A model generated the notes under the pieces. The model saw only the letters and a list, made by a program, of their open reading frames with translations. It had not been told where the DNA came from and ran no database searches. Shown in pieces: positions 24,801 through 30,070 of a stretch of 42,249 nucleotides of DNA. Within the stretch, counting starts at the first letter, position 1. Every line of letters begins with the position of its first letter. The translations under genes and the position numbers were made by a program. The stretch spans positions 1 through 42,249 of the forward strand of contig JAVCCF010000009.1 in NCBI GenBank assembly GCA_030765625.1, in the 5' to 3' direction. Origin of the DNA: Candidatus Tenebribacter burtonii (GTDB lineage Bacteria; Cloacimonadota; Cloacimonadia; Cloacimonadales; TCS61).

Positions 24801-27800
24801 GGAATTGCACATAAACATCCGATATCCATTCCACATCATCACTTCCATTATAAACTTCTAATTCCAAATCCATAGTGGTTCCAGCAATAAATGTGCTTGG
24901 AGAACTATGCATCCAAGAACCGGTAAGATTATCACCAGGTGACAGTGGCGGTGCAGTATAAGTAAGAACCGGAACAATAAGTGGATCCGTATTACAAACA
25001 AGTGTTGCGGTATCAAGGTTCACTCCGGAATGAGCGTCATCATAATCAACTCTAACTGTATAGGTTGTACCTTCTATCATATCCACTGCATCTGCAACAG
25101 GAGCTTGAATTACTATTGTTGGATCGGTAAAATCCACAAAAATCATGCGTGTTTCTGAAATACTGTATTCGTGTCCGGCAACCGGATCGAATCCTAACTC
25201 AATAGTAACAGGAATGCCAATAGCATCACCACTAACGAGGCCAAGATCAGCAAATCCGGTAAATGTTACACCTTCCCATACAGCAGTATGAGGGCCAATA
25301 CCTGTAGTAACTCCAGTTGTGTTAAGAGTTCCGATAGTATCAATACCTGTAAAGGCACTAAAATCTGCAGAATATGTGATCTCATCAACGAAATCTCCAA
25401 GCTCAGGCATTAATCCGGGATAACCTGTGAAGGTTACGCCGAAATCAAATGTAGTAACACCAGTGATAGCAGGATCACCAACATGCGTGGTTGAAACATT
25501 ATAAAGGAATGACATATCTGTAATAACAGGCTCATTCTTCAAGATCATTAATTTTACAAAAGCCTCAGATGAGTCTTCATAGTATGTATCGGCATCAAAA
25601 GGATAAGGTGGAGAATTTGTTCTATTTGGATTTTCACCACCATCAGCATCTAAAGCACGAAGAACCAGAATTGCATCAAGATCTTCATCTAATGTGCTAA
25701 GACCCGAAAGCGCTATATAAAACTCAAACTCTGTGTAACCTTCCCATCCATTTACAGTTGATAATGCACCTATAGGATTAATGCCAGTGATAGTAGCTGT
25801 AACAACAGCATCTGATGGGTCTGTTCCTACAATGTCATTACCATCAATATCGCATATTCCCACACTCCATAATTCTAGGAGATCATCTGCGCCAAATGAG
25901 GCAAGCAGTGGTTCGGTAGTAGTGATAGTGAAACTAAATGTAGGATCACCTGCACTAACAGCAATCTCGGCAATATTAAGATGACCGGCATAGGCAGGAT
26001 CAGGAGTACCGTCACCATCCATATCCCATTCTATTAATGGAGAGCCGTCTTCATTTAGAATTCCAGGGTTCGTATTATCTACATAAATGTTTGTAAAAGC
26101 TGTAGTAGATGGAGGAGCAAGATATCCAGTATCTCCAAATCCATCAATAACAAGTGCCAAATCTACATCTAAAGTGGCAGTTTCTTTTGCCGGGATCATC
26201 AGAGCATAAGCGTCATCCAAGCCGGTAAATATAAATGGACCTTCTGTAATTGCCGCCCAAGGTGAACTAACATCTCCGGTTTGAGTATAAACCAGACTGT
26301 TAAGCGGGTTGCTTACAGTAAGCGTCCATGTATAATCTGTATTTGCTTCAGCAATTTCAAATCCAATTAGAGATTCTTCATCATTACCGTCATTTGCCGG
26401 ATTTGATGAAGAGTTATAAGCCCAGAGAGGATCTCCGGGAGAGATAAATTGAGGAGCTGTAGTAATAGTTGGATCGATCACCGGCCAAAGTGGTTCCGGT
26501 GGAATGATCAGATTAAATTCGTCAGTATCAACCGAAGGTACACCAACGACATCAGCACCATAAACTAAAACTGTTAGATTGCCAACACCAATTTGATATT
26601 CTACTCCGGGATCTAAAGCAGCATCATCTTCACCAAAGTCAGAAGTCACATCCCAGCTAACAGTTAAGACATTACCAACAAAATCACCAGGTAAGGATGT
26701 TAATAAACCTAAATCAAGAGCTGAGGCATCAATTGTTAAGCTGTCAACATTAGCAATATCAGCAACTGTAATGTCAAATGTTACAATATCATCAGTATCA
26801 TAATATAATTCGTTTGGAGGTGCATCATAATATGAATCTACATAGAAATTATGATCACCATCTCCAGCATAGGGAGCTAATTCACTTGTGCCTCCATCAT
26901 GTTCGGAAGTAATAAGAATAGCTGTAATTTCCGGTGCAGTAAAATATTCATTTACTATAGAAATAGGTTTAGGACCTGAAGTCTCAATATTTCCAGAATT
27001 ATCCTGAATAAAGGCGGTTACAGTGTAATCACCTTCAGGGAATAAAAATGGATAACTGCCAGTTAATGGATTCCATTGGAAAGATCCAGTTTCTCCCACA
27101 GAACTAAAAGCCTCTGAATAATTAATAGTATAATCTACATCTGTTGGATCGGTATCTTGATCGAAAGAAGTACTCCCTTGATCACCAAACGAGCCTTGGA
27201 AATAATGAGGGCTGGTATAACCGCTTACTGCACTTTCTACCGTAACCCAATATTTCACAAATTCATGTCTTTCGATAGCTGTATTTTCTACAAACCAGCG
27301 GTCAAGACCAAATTGGAAATAGACCACATCAGATGAGGTCATTATATCACCAGCAGATTCAGTATCATCATTATCTACATCATTAACAAAACGATTAATA
27401 GTATCTGTTTCAGAACCATAGGCAATATTGTGAATAGAAATACCTGCAACAGTTTGATTAATATTAGGAACAAATATAGGTGGAGTATTATCAAGCACTG
27501 CCTGTACTTTATTTATAGCTGTAATACCATCAGCTATAACTGCAACTCCAATTGGCGCTTGACCCACAATCGCTTCGTTGCCGCCATCATCTTGAATACT
27601 TACAAGAGTAAAACCGTAAACACTTTCTGCTTGTGGAGTTCCTAAATATTCTCCATCCCAGGCAAAGGTAATTACATCGCCGACCGCAGATATAATATCA
27701 GTGCTTGTATATGTTATATCTCCAATAAGTGCATCGGTATCGGGTATATTTATACGAATAACAAAACTTGATGCTTCACCTGGAAGACCCCAATCTGGAA

Positions 27801-29421
27801 TTGTTAAATCCATTTCCAGAACATCAGGAGTATCCCAATATGAACCAACAACAGTGGATACAGGTGAAAATCTTAAATAGCCTGTATCATCAATATCTGC
27901 GGCTCCGGTTAAATCTGGGTATTCGCCGTCAACAGCAAAATCATCTCCGGTAGATGTATCTTCTATACCCGAAGGGGTTGTGGCAGAGTTACTACTGTAA
28001 TCTACCAGAGTTACATCAATTGCCAGATCGGCAATATAACCGCCAGTAACATCGCCTTCTTCTATCGTGTAACTGGCATAAATAATAGAATCGCCACCTA
28101 CAACGGCTTTTAATCCAGGTACAGCTATTCCACCGCCAATTGGTGAAAAATCAAAAGTTCCAGTCCACACATTAATACCAGCAGCACCAAAATTAAAAAT
28201 TGCTGTTGCCACATCTCCAATTCCTGCTGTTGCACCTATAACGTCAGGAACAACTCCACCAACTTGGAAGTAAGCCCAATTATTAACATCAGGAAGCGGA
28301 ATTGTAGGGGGTGAATTATCAATAAGAAAACTTGAAGCTATTTGGCTGGTTGCATTATTACCCACATCATCATATATTGTTACGTCTGGTGTCCAATATA
28401 CGCCATCTAAAGAACCTTGTACCAGTTGTCGGTCATCGTATCCTAATAGGTCTACGGGAGGTCCTGCAGGGCCAAAATCTGTTGCAATAAAATTGCCAAA
28501 AAATTCAGAAGTTTGGATTCTCCATTCAGCAATATCAGTAAATACTGCGTTATATGTTCCTTGTACGTATCGTACGGTATCCGGATTACTGGCATTAAAA
28601 TCAGCAATACCATTTCCATCATCATCGTATATTAAAAATAATGAGCCCCAAGCATCTGGTGAAGGGTTTACATTATCTATAGTAAATGGAGTAGTTGCGT
28701 CAGTAGCGGAAGAAATATTATCTAAAACAAAATTACCGGCATCATCTGTAACTTTTAGTTCCGGATTCCAAATAACATTATTTAGACTTCCTGCAATAAG
28801 GGTATTGGTAGAACCACTTAGTGATACGGTAAAAAAATTAGCGTCAAATTCAGTTGTTGAGATTAGCCAGGTTTCTCCATCATCAGATGATACGGTACCA
28901 GCAAAATAAGTTACCTGATCTGAAGCTCCATTAGAAATATCTGCTATTGTGGCTCCCGAAAGTTCACTGTCATCATCAGCAAGGTATAATGTACCAACTG
29001 TAACAATTACTGGTAATATATTATCAACAGTTAAAAGTGCATTGTCTAGCATATAGGTATTACCAGAAGTATTATACGCAATAACTGACACAGTTTGATT
29101 TACAGTATCAATGCCACCTGCAATTACTGTATAGGTATATGTCCAAATACCGATCGAACCACTCATAACAAATGTTCCGGCACCGCCAAGGCTAGTAAGG
29201 TTAGCGGTAGCAGCAGTTATTTGGTCAGGACCCCCATAATCTGGGTCTACCAATGTAACTGTTACTTGTGTTCCTATAATAGCAGTTGAACCAGTAGTTC
29301 CCCAATTTGTTATACCAACATAAATATGATCTGCTGAAATAGCTGGTACTGCAGCAAATAAGCCTGCAGTACTAATCAATAAGACAAGAATTGTAACAAA
29401 AAATTTACTTTTCGTTTTCAT
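6877..29421 (-). CDS. Giant secreted Ig-like repeat surface protein (7514 aa) with T9SS-type C-terminal sorting domain
   Basis: Very large extracellular protein, predicted near 0.8 MDa, read as one uninterrupted frame. Signal peptide 1-24 (ILVLLISTAGLFA). The rest is beta-rich Ig/cadherin-like modules. Separators such as VDNTNP, DNTPP and DNSPP recur, and modules often end in D-x-x-GN motifs (TDKVGNVS, YDNVGNES, IEDNVGNVT). Ca2+-loop-like acidic stretches occur near residues 262 (DDDGNGIAD), 1131 (DMDGDGTPD), 3793 (LNDNGVIDGNE), 3955 (DGIDNDGDGFIDED) and 6182-6245. Residues about 6350-7190 form four tandem two-domain units. The last ~95 residues (FYPNP, FSGKLVRTL, GTKLARGAYFARI, ending KIVKVAIQ) match FlgD-Ig/type A sorting domains. 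Acidic residues dominate, Lys/Arg are sparse, and I count about 14 Cys. No enzymatic domain was recognised. An adhesin or cell-surface filament is the best inference. The ATG has a GGAG site 7 nt upstream. The PorV-like and PorE-like genes follow. Confidence 0.9.
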   Translation of the reverse strand: MKTKSKFFVTILVLLISTAGLFAAVPAISADHIYVGITNWGTTGSTAIIGTQVTVTLVDPDYGGPDQITAATANLTSLGGAGTFVMSGSIGIWTYTYTVIAGGIDTVNQTVSVIAYNTSGNTYMLDNALLTVDNILPVIVTVGTLYLADDDSELSGATIADISNGASDQVTYFAGTVSSDDGETWLISTTEFDANFFTVSLSGSTNTLIAGSLNNVIWNPELKVTDDAGNFVLDNISSATDATTPFTIDNVNPSPDAWGSLFLIYDDDGNGIADFNASNPDTVRYVQGTYNAVFTDIAEWRIQTSEFFGNFIATDFGPAGPPVDLLGYDDRQLVQGSLDGVYWTPDVTIYDDVGNNATSQIASSFLIDNSPPTIPLPDVNNWAYFQVGGVVPDVIGATAGIGDVATAIFNFGAAGINVWTGTFDFSPIGGGIAVPGLKAVVGGDSIIYASYTIEEGDVTGGYIADLAIDVTLVDYSSNSATTPSGIEDTSTGDDFAVDGEYPDLTGAADIDDTGYLRFSPVSTVVGSYWDTPDVLEMDLTIPDWGLPGEASSFVIRINIPDTDALIGDITYTSTDIISAVGDVITFAWDGEYLGTPQAESVYGFTLVSIQDDGGNEAIVGQAPIGVAVIADGITAINKVQAVLDNTPPIFVPNINQTVAGISIHNIAYGSETDTINRFVNDVDNDDTESAGDIMTSSDVVYFQFGLDRWFVENTAIERHEFVKYWVTVESAVSGYTSPHYFQGSFGDQGSTSFDQDTDPTDVDYTINYSEAFSSVGETGSFQWNPLTGSYPFLFPEGDYTVTAFIQDNSGNIETSGPKPISIVNEYFTAPEITAILITSEHDGGTSELAPYAGDGDHNFYVDSYYDAPPNELYYDTDDIVTFDITVADIANVDSLTIDASALDLGLLTSLPGDFVGNVLTVSWDVTSDFGEDDAALDPGVEYQIGVGNLTVLVYGADVVGVPSVDTDEFNLIIPPEPLWPVIDPTITTAPQFISPGDPLWAYNSSSNPANDGNDEESLIGFEIAEANTDYTWTLTVSNPLNSLVYTQTGDVSSPWAAITEGPFIFTGLDDAYALMIPAKETATLDVDLALVIDGFGDTGYLAPPSTTAFTNIYVDNTNPGILNEDGSPLIEWDMDGDGTPDPAYAGHLNIAEIAVSAGDPTFSFTITTTEPLLASFGADDLLELWSVGICDIDGNDIVGTDPSDAVVTATITGINPIGALSTVNGWEGYTEFEFYIALSGLSTLDEDLDAILVLRALDADGGENPNRTNSPPYPFDADTYYEDSSEAFVKLMILKNEPVITDMSFLYNVSTTHVGDPAITGVTTFDFGVTFTGYPGLMPELGDFVDEITYSADFSAFTGIDTIGTLNTTGVTTGIGPHTAVWEGVTFTGFADLGLVSGDAIGIPVTIELGFDPVAGHEYSISETRMIFVDFTDPTIVIQAPVADAVDMIEGTTYTVRVDYDDAHSGVNLDTATLVCNTDPLIVPVLTYTAPPLSPGDNLTGSWMHSSPSTFIAGTTMDLELEVYNGSDDVEWISDVYVQFPLGVTVNAATNIIGGTYYYELTYDGATGDGASIHWFDNDGGYGNILNGESAFTTVNITIDPAFAGDIVLNYQYDGDIWGSEPHTITGSTYLTQEYYTLWEVTILADYPTRILDFTATIEDKVANENSDTVTWDIGPIPLLTALDITNNTVPAVPYWLKSGQEANLTFDLTDSERIDSLDISLNTDFYYGTITYLAGEILTIPDTELDEDANSIILEAVNSNSLPHLAEVIATVTIYHEYDHSLDFTTEVSDGALQIDIVEPVISAITFDQDLYPVILITANVIDPEAEVDIGDIYLDLTTIDINFNGNPDTYVEGLATWSIDVTGLTPHTEVNDGIITVTATDKVGNGEASLTKQVDTQPTVSSLLFYVNGEVSDVIPLDNSTSEVTIEAVITAITDHLDPWDIDLSIDYMAIDITVPDPTLIGTPVDNLDGTSTYTYGWDESAIDYVAIAALEFLAGYEVIPFQLYVESRYGFEADPYPYNRDIIVLDNYEVAIYGEVPEMDYSGIDPDGWFAPEHNVISEYLVMSTLPVINIKADFDYIIDNVPEIWTLPDNVTITDEGIWVHIGSDSTLVTIYTHFAEWDIIPDFQSVWNAYEDGELVPIDFQYDDPFSTGLLASLEEIQVDLEVPKYMDTYGIGNMTTYSELSMSTIAPLDYEVEFALSVDPGDLSITWLEGAIYLETYIEDYFGVGFDTLATTIPTVPAGWSIAIHSYPTVDKAIWEITADDSFAVNDGSSLVVQLEKVEDLVGHYNYAVGGNSTSSRYEEVGPTITMHFVAEYNDVNIEFLQVFQIDDAAGNYGEYTDTTTSPYLRAEGRVGIALELTDNFSDDVTITVEHLYVLEDYFQGDADDTWVELAYNGTEGVYYLDGTLFVDASIPEGPLPFKYKINYRIDYTDPTRPSTYQEYISGDVDGYIIIDNTSPEFVFNGIHIWSETLGYSEEGYVNPGDTLGVLEITFDDVSGFDDPLTKPTVEIEDLYKFADIVSSGYTVYGFDNIAIVDPADIVYTGGHWVATLDSLHITLHLDGDEITSQLITVTLTDVVGNDPTVADRFVEITGDGPIFPVIRRAELFTELPEGDILTNYISHGVPAEVKVYITCEYEAFIEEIWIDAIPGVTIGAAVIDTTSLYYCQWVATFPVIADDTINSETVLDFTVHTKRNPFGAIPVFNDELSWEVVVDGISFDIDNVEIYANPYDVDGIINPDEESFTVEADFTLVNEIYGLNIDSWDLNDWFVLENGSLTVLDSYTNAPIITGTGTDRHAVWTVLATELDVGVASMVAADLNINYRNIYGHTKDHIIEFDIDNEEPVPDFEAVVYGYPPTDLIDDTDWTSIRIPIADPDIVEGVVDGSGLRDATMEIVARPETPVDPAVLADLNAGFVLDLVDGYVELSFTTYSAHNLAEGYYDINITTEDFVVNTGEFTEPLFYTWAPAEIMVFVDELQDYAFNTSDDDVHLLRALVSDPLSMVNHVDFKLYFDTDNSGEYEFENDADWTGDLFSVEGLPDYTVPYEAVWDVLADNPDMLERYNYTDTLAAHYGLDATRRWFLRAEVTSNAADAVTDTIISVMVTDNIAPVPEDVTIPDPIYYDYYVPSLNVATFTADCGLWPDADYIEFVITGDGYTETLIGDLPTNPVGQTASVDWDYDGEVVPGDFTLDVIAYDYVGNASEADSYDFTIGTYASQIYYGLTLWNFDVPNWDDATLISDGEEFGPDNPITDLYNLRIDAEFNNLDGAASIGFWYTKIDNATGDTLGVYPVTNNTIINPDFPEDASYIPIAQISGTTVRIVPTEDIYTNGGNYDGTDYIYEFFVVITDEHLGALPPHVNSHDAWMQVDYLAPTVVFNEGTEFVTWSQGNIYEFGYIDDDLDTTSPYLEWSFDGADAWIEAIVGVNVNGIDSTIVYTNWETEGGSIAAYVGGSFEGDVYLRATIEDNVGNVTVVDIVDPVYVDNQAPSVPITEVAYGDFNSPTSTLHELVGNEIEIIYNPLIDPQGSQLKMRVHQDDVDPLDLLSTTAIGEEWDDIPAWITDPVTDLSSPLMLYHGYSADEGPEGIMWDEGLLYDHEADEYGYYGFDILYQGLDVEEGYHYYAFVANDFRGNLEGDAVADSNGIAFDGTLTDEELTAMYDLKVYIYSDEVVTDIISHGTGDIVGEYLNLAGDITKGDEYVDEVRFEYYADGSWQEISTTPPVEDPVIYMHLYRDELPGYDDLSFVPGIHLYNGSVELVELTWNGVDAWEDEIILSAAATYDDIKFAADLNDNGVIDGNELAEAFVHPNGFEEIITSPYMAYLNTELLIDGIYSFRVVALDEFGVVLYDILAEITDLHIDNTAPTAVMNTITSVEIIQPGSTLHMITDVDGLLVADEDIIRVEYQYSGQDTVDINGIPTQNRQWISLGGSDEISGEYLVDWDVADPINDGIDNDGDGFIDEDDEEDAMYFLRSYAYDVAGNYGISEEYILNVDGSFAEMEITYINGDLAANYYIVDSSEELLTIRAFDITPFDFDLAVTALFEYRAVTEPASEWIEIDDVATTVDYTEVTLDASGLTEGYYEFKVTATDEIGNTDDDPGIVTIIYDDVTAPELTFLSVDGIDLVSDLYVFAQSTTDNNLIVGLAEVLDVATVTFEYSVDDVNWVNINSVAVTPPDNGMFEVESGEWTLPAGFDHIYLRALGEDYQGNDNYTALAELYLDNEAPAVSVIVSPLETYEDNLTMNVENDSILFNMTYVNDALHPAINDIAYIEGRIYDSEGDITKFATSTGVDGIVDLLTFLEVHFDEISDGIYGVEVTAVDFAGNSTTITPEEYEALYLDRTAPAELVLTSSSHPNWVAVYDETIDFELSYYELIGVDIADPISVQIVYDEATTVIDTVMTDISVDNVEGIVGFSWTPSEEMQQYLINGLESIPLSISIDIVDYLDHTGNLMILEPLFMTLQYGVPLATQMLVVEDEVLEETVSHYVNWNASPPEIDELIGGNEATIFAYIPHLAVLPIGVEFFYKGPGDVDFISFDEGDFSTPDNWTYIDFMQIYQAEVSGVWDTDDRVDGSYEIKAISYYDAGTSESIILLDLYRDMIIPVYSVKDTVGVILDTVERGESYDISIDSFDALLYPEIAVDMVHLVRYSYRFVDESQNPISGWMYFGDEEGTAIPDWIEAPFTLNWTVYPYYLFNEYIQIVIETEDIYGTTRTLQEFIANGGTTPIIHLEDNTGPEIFSITIPESITGPDVWISGETNVSVEAEIHTNVYPNDIDYVEFYHNSVLIGTDAEFTTGAIVTAGPFDFVVAVESGIEEILVKAYDIHENMSERLQLVGVDNDLPVITDIGYTIVYPEYITEGTIIQITADLSDAHSGLLAEDIFLEGYGITGSIAADSFDGVLAIWDELIEVPTNMNFITYTVNATDRVGLAAVPFTKSFDIGAVPTIVSTEIDNSTIGINDYMKDGDDLHVSLVLTDWERVDEVVITLNSDPVQSHTFTVITEELAHLFENVISTDVTVVASVVGGTVYHEETVTFESSDDILVDNDVPLGDMIVEKAGVEVTNLEREEVVLLNAQASDLLSGMNTVTYDYRMVDGEWIAITAIDVAPYTYEWEIPADLEYGAYYEFRATVTDIVLNTEEYVSNAYEVTDENTIITIVSVAGILPVNGQIPNRITGDIEIVTSVEGEEEQNGQNIPNIEYLVKTVESTDWRELDPLGIGGTTLTVNVDELASGEYHIGVAPHEALSENGALPVDFVLVTIDNDFEIEIISALPDTDGMFNGDQYLVEFSVVTDDEVDETSFMLEYRSDVNPEWIDLNIASAFIFNGDVYNVDLTDLDGIVPDGRYDFRFSVRDLAIVDGNVAEAIFTNVLYDTGVPEVNFVEVNEVTDFTDQVDIMIGQEVDVLAEAYDALGGQIYLEASGVERVVFSYSVQQGESFIIIGEDFEEPYETVWNTSGYLIDSYLLRATVYDNVGNESYEDILINMIPFAEPFAIISGFDFDEEYANVDKIFAVTKDCIDNLTDHVRFEFSLNGIDWEQFAETYEPIVTENEVDLWAADFNADNMGIPGNTIMLRAVAVKLNGVDTDVMPELTTTYSDDMGGMFILPTNEDAVIYYNDVVHIDQVVETVPFVTAMNEVLDASQVTVVELLEPIVNVGDPTNFTADVSIVVEPANAYGRNIDVWSVYLDDNEVQLEKATLRSYTLSAGSGSNGTMTSEDDTMTLNVPLDGGEGAIYFEPVHVDDELPILDYYFALSGQEAIMGSLGSAEETIASSDFTIALTGIVDDGDIFVTVNNEIQTDVDVVIEDDIALFSMVLQTGIYSIIQSVNVNLENEFVWADPEYINGTELWTMGGEGNDPIDFNFRAYTLYDPATGTYVVPSTDYLDISIFIDGIEIVHEDISFDDQFVTFYDIDDITGIYGVTILDGEILPEGLHVITSIVTMNGYSAIVEQSFYVDVNAPVISNPSVGQITAINRTVEATIIDLQTDLFDVELHFNSSYCDDLVINYENLIVTGDVISYEITMDELFTLGYDDGDVGEITVRWDAVNNVTLYNSLDVDYTVNLDGPAITFTGFENGWWLNPTNNTDLTFTVEVDEGNTMPHDGVWIELYEITNHCSSYPFQIMELDYINVNGNIYDYSVGFGQLLSPEATGVRLLVYAENNYAISTISEQTYSFDYSAPVVWAISPIGDGIDNDGDGLTNEDPINGINEDQDWVDENHNGIWDWVDLNGNGRFDPGEGELPIIDEDPLDFVADSLAYGTDIVIAVGFEDVPGFIKLTNQGGFGHQWYYTGASGIDAASVAVTLNGDPIEGEVTNGSFVHDAGNELYPGHYVVVATIADYVGNVGSVSYEFEIAGPAPTVQFIEPDAGWWLNAQNANTLSFTVDTFPEMTLAFDGVVANVYCEPDNIVIQGPITLSPNEDGIYEVVLNAGIVPTDQTAVRLQVFATNIWSNTSESNQSYGLDTQSPEITFVTPEDGEEFTINEVVNVLATFTDIVDTDDRNVGSGIMSAELTVTDPSGVSTVVTTVEDILSIELLVDNLAYGTYNVNLIVTDKVGNVSVEAITFVVITPLPTVIFNELNGGWWFNPAMNEAFTFTVTNPVEIDEVVVTFYGVPSGDILQGPQTLEPVSGTDYEVFLGATIPEECAGVTLEVVATNIYGATSTNSQAYSVDIQSPEITFVTPENGEEFNIAEVVSVLANFTDNISETDRNVGSGILSAVLTVTDPSGVPTVVTTGEDSQSIELLVEDLEYGTYNVNLVVTDKVGNVSAEAITFVVITPVPTVTFNELNGGWWFSPAMNEAFTFTVTNPVEIDEVVVTFYAVPSGDVLQGPQTLEPVSGNDYEVFLGATIPEECAGVTLEVVATNVYGATSTNSQAYSVDIQSPEITFVTPEDGEEFNIVEVVSVLVTFTDNISETDRNVGSGILSAVLTITDPSGEPTVVTTGEDVLLINTNVNDLAYGTYNVNLVVTDKVGNVSAEAITFVVIAPAPTAQFIEPNAGWWLNAQNANTLSFTVATIPEGTLAFDGVVANIYCEPDNMVIQGPTTVSPNEDGIYEIVLNAGIIPEGQTAVRLQVFATNIWGNTSESNQSYGIDTLSPVITFVSPEDGEEFNIGEVVSVLANFTDNVIARDRNAGSGIMSAELKITDPSGEFTIITTGEDVLSINTNVSDLQYGLYDIMLTVMDKVGNQAIETLSFNINAPAPSVNILGISSEMYTFGNIYNPGHTLVFDAEIVEVPSVEITDISLNIYRTYLEEGQLAEQLVEGDVAFVETITGITYSSIPTNLDGDIGLRYELSVIDEFGSNVTVSQSYTIDDLAPLLTIISPEIGYEVDLGGDEQVNVEIKATFEDAVAGINLSGLELIIDGVIISNDDPLIAITANMMTYNGYFGAGNHTIKLTAVDNVSNEEVIIWTFTVNEEIILVDAVLTSAHFYPNPVQAGNSGTFAMVWANSGLRNLNTANISIQIFDFSGKLVRTLNGTSDNAIAWDCKTNDGTKLARGAYFARITVNNGHQDYIKIVKVAIQ
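6880..7170 (-). other. Segment encoding the type A sorting / FlgD-Ig-like domain of the giant protein
   Basis: Encodes the last ~97 residues of the giant protein. Key features: FYPNPVQAGNSGTF, FDFSGKLVRTLNG, AWDCKTNDGTKLARGAYFARI, and a Lys-containing final strand (YIKIVKVAIQ). This is the pattern of T9SS type A C-terminal domains and the related FlgD Ig fold. In T9SS the domain is the export signal and is cleaved when cargo is attached to the surface. Confidence 0.8.
7859..10382 (-). repeat. Four in-frame tandem units (~624-640 bp) inside the giant gene
   Basis: Each unit encodes about 208 residues: a 'GWW' beta module followed by an Ig-like module containing FVTPEDGEEFNI, RNVGSGI and TDKVGN. 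Approximate unit limits are 7859-8494, 8495-9118, 9119-9742 and 9743-10382. The first module is of one subtype (AQNANTLSFTV) in the outer two units and another (PAMNEAFTFTV) in the two inner units. A 78-bp stretch is identical between 8495-8572 and 9119-9196, exactly 624 bp (208 codons) apart. A fifth, diverged GWW module lies upstream near 11160-11220. Confidence 0.9.
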
Positions 29422-29482
29422 AAATAATCTCCTTTTTTAATATTATTTTTTTAGTTTCAAACTTAAACATAGAAATTTTCAT
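29405..29482 (-). CDS. Possible 25-codon leader peptide overlapping the giant gene start
   Basis: The minus-strand ORF reads MKISMFKFETKK then IILKKEIIYENEK. It has a strong ribosome site (GGAGG at 29490-29494) 7 nt before its ATG. It runs through the giant gene's own Shine-Dalgarno and start codon, and stops at 29405, 17 nt inside the giant ORF in another frame. Such an overlap allows translational coupling: ribosomes ending the leader can restart at the giant ATG. The peptide is Lys-rich and has no recognisable domain. It is too short for statistical support, and a chance ORF remains possible. Confidence 0.4.
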   Translation of the reverse strand: MKISMFKFETKKIILKKEIIYENEK

Positions 29483-29508
29483 AAAATTTCCTCCAAATTT
29501 TCGATAGT

Positions 29509-29538
29509 ATTATAATTTTTTTTATTTTTAAAGTAGAA
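29509..29538 (-). promoter_or_regulatory. Candidate promoter for the giant-protein operon
   Basis: A perfect TATAAT -10 box lies on the minus strand (29509-29514), with a weak -35-like TTCTAC about 18 bp upstream. The implied start near 29502 lies just before the leader ORF's ribosome site. In this AT-rich DNA a chance TATAAT is possible, and the -35 match is poor. Confidence 0.35.
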
Positions 29539-29854
29539 TTCCCCATAGTTAAGAAGAAGAAAATACGTACTTTTTCCATTTTTTATATGGATTTCTTTCA
29601 TTCGTTAAACCTTTTAATAATAGACATTTGTAAAACATAATTCAAAATTTGTAGACCTCCTAATTTGAAACTTACATTTTATTTTTAGTTTCTGGTGACA
29701 TTTAAATATTAGTTTTGAATAAACGTCAAGAAAAAAAACCGATGTAGTTATTTTATTAATCGGTGTTTTCAGGAAGCAATAATTAGAAATATTTCCTGTC
29801 TAATCATGTTTTTACTCTTTAATTTATTAACACATTACCATTTCCAAAAAAAAT

Positions 29855-29931
29855 ACCTCACCTCGATCCTCTCCTGCGAGGAGAATGAGAAAAGGATAAT
29901 TATTGTCATTCCCAACTCCGATTGGGAATCT
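29855..29931. repeat. Interspersed intergenic repeat, copy 1
   Basis: Begins ACCTCACCT, contains the hairpin TCTCCT-gcg-AGGAGA, and ends in an ATTCCC(N10)GGGAAT inverted repeat at 29908-29929. A related copy lies at 31756-31830, with the last 25 bp identical. The ATTCCC/GGGAAT ends resemble the Neisseria dRS3 type of element; relationship by descent is not claimed. Confidence 0.8.
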
Positions 29932-30070
29932 GTGATTTGAGAATTTATATATTAAGGAAATTCAAATTATTACTTATTATACTAATTATTATATAGGTTT
30001 TTGCATAATAAAGTGTTTTTTATCATCCTGCCTTCCCCGGTGGAATGGGTAGATTTATAATAATTTAACT

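Noticed and set aside
6877-29421. Numerous 60-140 codon ORFs on the plus strand within the giant gene
   Set aside because: They lie antisense to an intact coding frame, lack consistent ribosome sites, and have compositions expected from antisense reading of a Thr/Asp/Ile-rich protein.
29590-29661. AGGAGG at 29656-29661 (minus strand) as the ribosome site of a further small ORF
   Set aside because: The nearest ATG is about 17 nt away and the nearest TTG gives only 15 codons. No support for translation.
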